From: Bacteroidales bacterium
Lineage (GTDB): Bacteria > Bacteroidota > Bacteroidia > Bacteroidales > WCHB1-69
DNA: 10,469 nucleotides
Assembly (NCBI GenBank): GCA_031257735.1
Contig: JAIROC010000609.1
Coordinates: 1-10,469, forward strand
Direction: 5' to 3'
Below are positions 6,637-10,469 of this stretch, one piece after another. The notes beneath the pieces were generated by a model. It ran no database searches and was not told where the DNA came from. It saw only the letters and a list, made by a program, of their open reading frames with translations. Both the position numbers and the translations under genes were made by a program. How positions within the stretch are numbered: the first letter of the stretch is position 1; the number at the start of each line of letters is the position of its first letter.

Positions 6637-7704
6637 CTACCGCCACTTTTTTACTTTCATCAAACAATATACCGATAATATAATGAAAAAGGCAACAACA
6701 ACAAACGCCCATGGATGGACTGTACGGGATATGGCAATTAATTCGTAATTATCAGGCACTAATCGCATGGCTGTGATATTCCATGTCAAAGTATCCTGAT
6801 TGATTAATGAAGTATTGGCGCTAATGAGTTTTCCCGGAATAATCAATTCATATCTAATCGCCTTTGAAAACAATCCCATTGAAAGACGCTCTTCACTCTC
6901 TTCCTCAATTTGTTGTTTATTTGCTTCATAAAAATCTGAAAAGTAAGTTGTATTGAAATATTGGTCAAGTCTTTTGTTTATATCCTTGCTCTCCAACAAT
7001 TCATCTTTTGAGGAATTAATCATTTGAAACAAGGTGTCTTTTATCACAAGCAATTGAGATACATACAAATTACTATCTGAAAGTCTCGCTAAAGAATAGA
7101 TGGTTTCTAAATATACCTCATAAATATTTCTCAAATACCATGCAAAAAATTTATCCTCCAACACATTCAATTCATCGTTCAATTCGTATCCATTCATGCC
7201 CCAATAAGCCGAAAAATCATCCTGAAACCATGCTTTCTGTTCATCCTTACTCATGTATTGGTCTATGGGAACAGGTATTTTATCGGAAATACAAGGATAT
7301 ACAGTTTTAAAAGTATAATATGTGTAAAACCATCTGAAATGTTTTTCCAATGTTTCTATTGGAGCTGCTAAAGGTTGAAGGGCTTCATCACAATGTATGT
7401 TTGCAGAAAAATCTCCGATATTTCGGACTGTTTTACTGATTTTCATATTGTACTTTTCTTGTTTTTTGCTAGTATCCAATGCCGTAATTCGCCAAGAGGT
7501 ATCAACATGAAACAGGTAAGGATTGTATTCCATATTTCCTGTTAGAAATTTCAAATTTCCATCAACATATATTTCCCGTAAGCAGGAAGCGTCAGGATTG
7601 ATTGTTGTTATCATTCTGTAATCGCTAACGCACGATACCATGCCACAACATATCAACATGGCGCTAATGATTATTGTATTGATTGATCTATTATTATTTT
7701 TCAT
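6637..7704 (-). CDS. Membrane-anchored lipoprotein-like protein of unknown function
   Basis: The 355-residue product begins with a lipoprotein-type signal (basic MKNNNR, a hydrophobic core, then the lipobox-like MVSC with Cys25). It has a periplasmic region of about 300 residues and ends with a membrane helix (PWAFVVVAFFIILSVYCLMK, about 330-349) and a basic tail KVKKWR. A lipid anchor plus a C-terminal helix is unusual and points to the inner membrane. The periplasmic part opens with MITTINPDASCLREIYVDGN and has an aromatic middle section (HFRWFYTYYTFK). I recognise no enzyme motif. It is the third gene of the sigma-factor operon, 11 bases after the small membrane protein. It may sense or relay an envelope signal to that protein (inference). 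The gene looks intact. Confidence 0.85.
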   Translation of the reverse strand: MKNNNRSINTIIISAMLICCGMVSCVSDYRMITTINPDASCLREIYVDGNLKFLTGNMEYNPYLFHVDTSWRITALDTSKKQEKYNMKISKTVRNIGDFSANIHCDEALQPLAAPIETLEKHFRWFYTYYTFKTVYPCISDKIPVPIDQYMSKDEQKAWFQDDFSAYWGMNGYELNDELNVLEDKFFAWYLRNIYEVYLETIYSLARLSDSNLYVSQLLVIKDTLFQMINSSKDELLESKDINKRLDQYFNTTYFSDFYEANKQQIEEESEERLSMGLFSKAIRYELIIPGKLISANTSLINQDTLTWNITAMRLVPDNYELIAISRTVHPWAFVVVAFFIILSVYCLMKVKKWR

Positions 7705-7715
7705 GATAAATACTT

Positions 7716-8162
7716 TTATAAATTGATTGTCCTGTTATTATCTTGTTTGAATGAAGCGGTAAATATCCGTGCTTTTATGTCTTTTCTTTTTGATTTTTCT
7801 TTTAGCTTTTCTGATATTATTTTTATTCCTGACCTCATGTCTTTTACACTATAACTTTGATTTGTATTAGAAATATTGCGTATCCTTTCTTTGTCGGATA
7901 AATTTACAGAGATTTTTGTTTTGTCATGCTGGTATGTTGAGATTTGAACAGGTTCGTATGCCAGCAAACAAAGCAACAAACAGGCAATTGCTCCCGATAA
8001 CAGCCCTGTAATATGTATTAATCTGTATTTCTTTTTATTTTTGGCTATGCTTTCAATTTGCGACATAATGGTTTGTGTCAGTTCTTCCGGATGTTTAAGA
8101 ACAGGGGAAGTATTTTTGAGTAAATCGGTAAGTTCTTCGTATGTCAGTTTTTTATTTTTCAT
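7716..8162 (-). CDS. Small single-pass membrane protein, putative anti-sigma factor
   Basis: This is a 148-residue protein. Residues 1-47 are cytoplasmic and charged (YEELTDLLKNTSPVL, then EELTQTIMSQIES). One hydrophobic segment at about 48-69 (ITGLLSGAIACLLLCLLAYE) crosses the membrane, and a basic periplasmic part fills 70-148. Its ATG overlaps the sigma stop codon in an ATGA, so translation is probably coupled. This position and topology are typical of an ECF anti-sigma factor that holds sigma at the membrane. It lacks the HxxxCxxC zinc motif of the common anti-sigma domain, so the role rests on context. The first residues (MKNKKLTYEELTDLLK) could form the sigma-binding helix. Confidence 0.8.
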   Translation of the reverse strand: MKNKKLTYEELTDLLKNTSPVLKHPEELTQTIMSQIESIAKNKKKYRLIHITGLLSGAIACLLLCLLAYEPVQISTYQHDKTKISVNLSDKERIRNISNTNQSYSVKDMRSGIKIISEKLKEKSKRKDIKARIFTASFKQDNNRTINL

Positions 8163-8716
8163 GATGTTATTGCATTAATTCTATCTTTAATATATTTCCG
8201 CGCCAGATGCAGGTTACTTTTAATTTGTCCTGCAGATAATCCTGTTATTTCTTTTATTTCTTCTGTTTCCAATCCTTCGATGTCATTGAGTGTGAAAACA
8301 ATCTTTTGCTTGGGAGAAAGTCCATTGGTAAAATACAAAATCAATTCTTTCAATTCACTGTTGATGACAGATGTTTCTACATTATGAGACGAAACAGCAA
8401 CATATTCAGCAATGAAAGAAGATATTTCTATCGATTTAGGATAACGTTGTATAAAACGAAGACGGTCGTAACACATATTACAGGTTATTTTGTATACCCA
8501 TGTTGAAAATTTATATCGGGGATTATATTTCTCCAATTGCAACCATAATTTAATAAAAACCTCTTGAACCATATCTTTTGCCTCATCATTATCGCATAAC
8601 AGACGAAAAGACAATTGGAAAACAAGAGGTTGAAATAAAACAACCAACTCCCCAAACGCTTTTGTATTGCCTTGTTTACTGTGAATAATTAACTCCCTGA
8701 TTTCATCCTTTTCCAT
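8159..8716 (-). CDS. ECF-family RNA polymerase sigma factor
   Basis: The 185-residue sigma-70 family protein has only regions 2 and 4. Region 2 spans about 20-87, with DNDEAKDMVQEVFIKLW for -10 recognition and core binding and FSTWVYKITCNMCYDRLR for promoter melting. Region 4 spans about 133-180 (LSPKQKIVFTLNDIEGL, then a helix-turn-helix with GLSAGQIKSNLHLARKYIK). The frame opens at TTG 8725, but ATG 8716 gives MEKDEIRELI and lies a short leader below a promoter. It should direct polymerase to a small regulon, probably including this operon. The downstream overlapping membrane gene is the likely anti-sigma factor. Family certainty is very high; targets are unknown. Confidence 0.93.
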   Translation of the reverse strand: MEKDEIRELIIHSKQGNTKAFGELVVLFQPLVFQLSFRLLCDNDEAKDMVQEVFIKLWLQLEKYNPRYKFSTWVYKITCNMCYDRLRFIQRYPKSIEISSFIAEYVAVSSHNVETSVINSELKELILYFTNGLSPKQKIVFTLNDIEGLETEEIKEITGLSAGQIKSNLHLARKYIKDRINAITS

Positions 8717-8736
8717 GATCGACAAAATATCTACAC

Positions 8737-8768
8737 CAATGATACGCTAAAAAACGGATTTGGTCAAA
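8737..8768 (-). promoter_or_regulatory. Promoter of the sigma-factor operon
   Basis: On the minus strand TTTG (8768-8765) is followed after exactly 20 bases by TATCATTG (8744-8737), one mismatch from TAnnTTTG. The ATG at 8716 lies 20 bases below the box. This looks like a housekeeping Bacteroidota promoter. An additional ECF-type promoter cannot be recognised by eye. Confidence 0.55.
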
Positions 8769-8790
8769 TGAAAAGTATAGCATAACGAAC

Positions 8791-8918
8791 TAGTGTCTGT
8801 CTATAAAGTATAATTATGAATTATGAATTATGCTGACGCACGAAACCACCTAATCAGCGCCGTCATTGCGGGGAGCGCTTTCGAAACAACCCTATTTGTA
8901 CTTTATAGACAGACACTA
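8791..8918. mobile_element. MITE-like element with perfect 20-bp inverted ends
   Basis: TAGTGTCTGTCTATAAAGTA (8791-8810) is the exact reverse complement of 8899-8918. The 128-bp element carries no ORF. Its interior is a full copy of the heptad-plus-GCTGACGCA module (8811-8868). The termini read TA...TA, which would fit a TA-targeting transposase, but the family is unknown. No autonomous parent is in the window, and the IS at 1-1564 has different ends. Confidence 0.65.
8811..8868 (+). repeat. Heptad plus GCTGACGCA module, copy 3
   Basis: TAATTAT, GAATTAT, GAATTAT is followed by GCTGACGCACGAAA and TAATCAGCGCCGTCATTG. It is aligned heptad for heptad with 6449-6506, although the surrounding sequence differs. 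Confidence 0.75.
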
Positions 8919-8923
8919 ATTAG

Positions 8924-8963
8924 AATCTGTCTATAAAGTATAATTAGTATCTGTCTATAAAGT
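8924..8963 (-). repeat. Two tandem solo copies of the MITE-like end
   Basis: TCTGTCTATAAAGTA (8926-8940) and TAGTATCTGTCTATAAAGT (8945-8963) follow directly after the MITE-like element, both in the orientation of its left end. A single base (A for G) differs from the left-end sequence. This suggests repeated insertion or slippage at the element end. Confidence 0.7.
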
Positions 8964-8974
8964 CGGCATTATGC

Positions 8975-9105
8975 CGTCATTGCGAGCGCAGCGAAGCACT
9001 CGTAAGAGCAGCGTAGCTAATCCCTACCCAAAGAACGCATTGATTGTTGGGGATTAGCTACGCTGCTCTTACGGGTGCTTCAGTCGTACCTCCTTCGCAA
9101 TGACG
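8975..9105. repeat. Long palindromic hairpin of the CGTCATTGCGA family
   Basis: The inner arms 9001-9024 and 9050-9073 are perfectly complementary over 24 bp around a 25-base loop. GAAGCAC (8993-8999) pairs with GTGCTTC (9075-9081) past one mismatch. The outer arms CGTCATTGCGA (8975-8985) and TCGCAATGACG (9095-9105) pair over 11 bp. The sequence belongs to the widely seen CGTCATTGCGAGCG...GAAGCA palindromic repeat type. It would form a very stable RNA stem or a cruciform. Confidence 0.85.
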
Positions 9106-9106
9106 G

Positions 9107-9277
9107 GTAGATGCTTCGGATATTGTAATCAATAATCCGTCGGAATTGATAATAATGATACCAGCTTTACCTTCGGGAACCTATCACTTGGAAGTAACAA
9201 CACAGTTTAGTAATGGTTCAACATTACTTAAAGAATCTCGAACTGCTATTTTTGATAGAACATTAACAGTGAGATGA
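9107..9277 (+). pseudogene. C-terminal relic of a DUF4469-type protein
   Basis: From just after the hairpin, a plus-strand frame reads VDASDIVINNPSELIIMIPA, then LPSGTYHLEVTTQFSNGS, TLLKESRTAIFDRTLTV and a TGA at 9275-9277. From memory this matches the end of the Ig-like DUF4469 domain found C-terminal to an HU-like domain in Bacteroidota DNA-binding-type proteins. The N-terminal part is missing, and a TGA within the hairpin's CAATGACG closes the frame upstream. No start or ribosome site is present. It is the surviving tail of a gene replaced by repeats. Confidence 0.65.
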
Positions 9278-9301
9278 TTTGTATTAGATGTTGCTAGTGA
9301 T

Positions 9302-9347
9302 TTACGTCGAGTGTCGACGACGAGTTACGTCGAGTGTCGACGACGAG
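9302..9347. repeat. Two tandem 23-bp palindromic units
   Basis: Two identical 23-base units starting TTACGTCGAG lie head to tail (9302-9324 and 9325-9347). Each contains CGTCGA-GTG-TCGACG, a perfect 6-bp hairpin. They are much richer in CpG than their surroundings. Confidence 0.8.
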
Positions 9348-9353
9348 CGAAAT

Positions 9354-9381
9354 CCTGACAGCATGAAAAGAAGCTGTCAGG
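9354..9381. repeat. 9-bp hairpin
   Basis: CCTGACAGC (9354-9362) pairs exactly with GCTGTCAGG (9373-9381) across a 10-base loop (ATGAAAAGAA). There is no T tract, so it is not an obvious terminator. It follows the tandem units by 6 bases. Confidence 0.65.
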
Positions 9382-9430
9382 GTCTATGCTCACAACAAAA
9401 CAAGTGAAAATTGAAAATGAGGGAACAAGG

Positions 9431-9525
9431 TGCGGGTCAAGCCCGCAATGACGGTGTTGGGGAACTATTCATTCTATTCATTCCACGTTGTCGGATGGAG
9501 ATTGCGGGTCAAGCCCGCAATGACG
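9431..9525. repeat. Two copies of a GC-rich 23-mer
   Basis: The same 23 bases occur at 9431-9453 and 9503-9525: TGCGGGTCAAGCCCGCA followed by ATGACG. Each folds as GCGGG-TCAAG-CCCGC and ends in CAATGACG. The second copy extends the stem to 8 bp. It is a recurrent REP-like sequence in many bacteria. Confidence 0.8.
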
Positions 9526-9543
9526 TGCTGATTGTTGCGAAAA

Positions 9544-9563
9544 TACTTTATAGACAGACACTA
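9544..9563 (+). repeat. Full solo copy of the MITE-like end
   Basis: TACTTTATAGACAGACACTA is identical to the right end of the element at 8899-8918. With the inverted solo copy at 8945-8963 it brackets about 600 bp holding the hairpin, the relic and the tandem units. That could be a larger composite of the same family. Confidence 0.8.
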
Positions 9564-9619
9564 TTTAGTAAATGAGCATCCTGCAGGAAGTGGAAAGCCG
9601 GAAATTGTTACACTGAAAC

Positions 9620-9649
9620 ATTGTGATAAGAAATTTTATGTTATCTTTG
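9620..9649 (+). promoter_or_regulatory. Promoter of the S51 peptidase gene
   Basis: ATTG (9620-9623) is followed after 18 bases by TATCTTTG (9642-9649), a perfect TAnnTTTG box with the usual GC after it. The start codon lies 22 bases further on. Confidence 0.75.
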
Positions 9650-9671
9650 CACTCAATAAAATTACAAAAAA

Positions 9672-10316
9672 ATGAGAAAATTATTTCTTTCGTCGTATTT
9701 TTCGGAAGTGGCAAAATTATTGCCCGAATTTACAGGTAGCGCCTGTTTCGGTAAAAGAGTAGTATTTATACCAACGGCAAGTATTCTGGATAAGGTAACA
9801 TTTTATGTGGACGCCGACAAAAAATCATTGGCAAGACTCGGCTTGATTGTTAAGGAACTGGAGATTTCAAAAGCGTCGCAGGATGAAATAACCGGTAAGA
9901 TAAATGATGCCGATTATATTTTTGTGGGAGGTGGAAACACGTTTTATTTATTGCAGGAAATGAAACGTACCGGAGTGGATAAACTCATTACGGAACATAT
10001 CAATAAAGGGAAAATTTATATCGGCACATCGGCAGGTTCTATGATTGTATCCAAAAATATAGAATATGTCAAGTATATGGATGATCCTTCCATTGCCAAA
10101 GATTTGAAGAATGACTTTTCGGCGCTTTCGATAATAGATTTCTGCATTGTGCCGCATTGTACCAATTTCCCGTTTAAAAAGGCTGCCAAAAAAATAATTG
10201 CGGAATATTCCGGACTGTTGGATTTACGTCCTATCAGCAACAATCAGGTGATTGTGGTTAGCGACAACGAAATTGAAACGTTGATGGTAAAAAAAGAAAA
10301 GGAAACAATTGTATGA
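9672..10316 (+). CDS. Peptidase S51 (PepE-like) family protein
   Basis: This 214-residue cytosolic protein has the class I glutamine-amidotransferase-like fold used by peptidase E. It shows FIPTAS near the N terminus, GGGNTF at 86-91, the nucleophile elbow GTSAGS with Ser120, and IVPHCTNFP with His162. Ser120 sits at the same number as the catalytic serine of Salmonella PepE, which cleaves Asp-X dipeptides. The third acid is unclear: E131 or D137/D138 are candidates. It most resembles, from memory, the Listeria Lmo0363-type subgroup, so the dipeptidase substrate is uncertain. ATG 9672 lies 22 bases below a clear promoter. Its TGA overlaps the next ATG (ATGA). Confidence 0.88.
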   Translation: MRKLFLSSYFSEVAKLLPEFTGSACFGKRVVFIPTASILDKVTFYVDADKKSLARLGLIVKELEISKASQDEITGKINDADYIFVGGGNTFYLLQEMKRTGVDKLITEHINKGKIYIGTSAGSMIVSKNIEYVKYMDDPSIAKDLKNDFSALSIIDFCIVPHCTNFPFKKAAKKIIAEYSGLLDLRPISNNQVIVVSDNEIETLMVKKEKETIV

Positions 10317-10411
10317 AAGCAATTGTATGTGCGAAGTATGGGTCGCCGGAAGTTATTCGGGTTTGCAGGAATTTTACAATCGTATGTGCGTCGATTTTCC
10401 ATACAGGATAA
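10313..10411 (+). pseudogene. N-terminal stub of a zinc-type alcohol dehydrogenase/quinone reductase
   Basis: The frame starts at the ATGA overlap and reads MKAIVCAKYGSPEVI, closely resembling the start of NADPH:quinone reductase/zinc-binding dehydrogenase proteins. It then loses that identity (RVCRNFT) and stops at TAA 10409 after 32 residues, versus about 320 in an intact enzyme. The likely cause is a deletion or rearrangement just after codon 15. The overlap with the peptidase suggests the two genes once formed an operon. Confidence 0.6.
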
Positions 10412-10469
10412 GGCACGGCGTAACTTTTGAAGAATACCTGAACAGTCCCAATGACACTATCGAAGATGA
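10327..10469 (+). other. Open frame running off the window end
   Basis: In another plus frame an ATG at 10327 opens a frame that remains open to the last base. Its later part (GLQEFYNRMCVDFPYRIRHG, VTFEEYLNSPNDTIED) reads like genuine protein. The early part overlaps the reductase stub. It may be the interior of a second gene joined at the breakpoint. I recognise no family. Confidence 0.35.

Larger units (their letters stand above)
8726..9671. other. 946-base gap with stacked repeats and relics
   Basis: This gap lies between divergent transcripts: the sigma operon leftward and the peptidase rightward. Apart from a promoter at each edge, it is built almost entirely of repeats: the MITE-like element, three solo ends, a long hairpin, tandem palindromes, two GC-rich 23-mers, and a broken DUF4469-like coding fragment. 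No intact gene is present. Confidence 0.8.

Noticed and set aside
8306..8506. Plus-strand frame of 66 codons inside the sigma gene
   Set aside because: It is an antisense shadow of a strongly supported ECF sigma gene.
9302..9347. Tandem palindromic units as the start of a CRISPR array
   Set aside because: The two units touch with no spacer, are only 23 bp long and have no cas gene nearby.

Overview
The window looks like part of a Bacteroidota genome, most probably Bacteroidales. It is AT-rich. Several genes are preceded by the Bacteroidota -7 box TAnnTTTG (TAACTTTG, TACCTTTG, TATCTTTG). It also carries a PUR-alpha/DUF3276 protein, an acyl-ACP thioesterase and a relic of a DUF4469-type protein, all typical of that phylum. 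Genus and species cannot be read from the sequence.

Layout. (1) Positions 1-1564 are one complete insertion sequence, with 20-bp imperfect terminal inverted repeats, an internal promoter, a small coiled-coil ORF and a DDE transposase joined by a probable -1 frameshift at an A10 run. Its right end abuts a broken reading frame and repeat debris (1564-1731). (2) Positions 1852-6109 hold four plus-strand genes: an acyl-ACP thioesterase, a PUR-alpha-like nucleic-acid-binding protein with its own promoter and Shine-Dalgarno, an ABC-2 type permease with no ATPase beside it, and an MFS transporter. The last three are closely spaced and may be co-transcribed. A hairpin follows at about 6130. (3) Positions 6110-6636 are a repeat-rich gap between converging transcripts. 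(4) Positions 8716 down to 6637 (minus strand) form a tight three-gene operon: an ECF sigma factor, a small single-pass membrane protein in the anti-sigma position (ATGA overlap), and a lipoprotein-like protein with a large periplasmic domain and a C-terminal membrane anchor. A Bacteroidota-type promoter lies just upstream. (5) Positions 8726-9671 are an unusually dense block of repeats: a MITE-like element with perfect 20-bp inverted ends, solo copies of that end, a hairpin of about 130 bases, two tandem 23-bp palindromic units, two copies of a GC-rich 23-mer, and a pseudogene fragment. (6) Positions 9672-10316 encode an S51-family (peptidase E-like) protein with its own promoter. It overlaps by ATGA a short frame that begins like a zinc-type NADPH:quinone reductase but loses that identity after about 15 codons; another frame then stays open to the window end.

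How the parts work together. The sigma/membrane protein/lipoprotein set is the most system-like element and plausibly an envelope-sensing circuit, though its signal and targets are unknown. The other genes are mostly housekeeping or transport. The most unusual content is in the gaps: at least nine copies of CGTCATTG/CAATGACG (one with a mismatch), six copies of an end sequence related to CTTTATAGACAGACACTA, and three copies of a heptad-plus-GCTGACGCA module. This suggests an expanding family of non-autonomous repeats. I see no RNA genes, CRISPR array or defence system.
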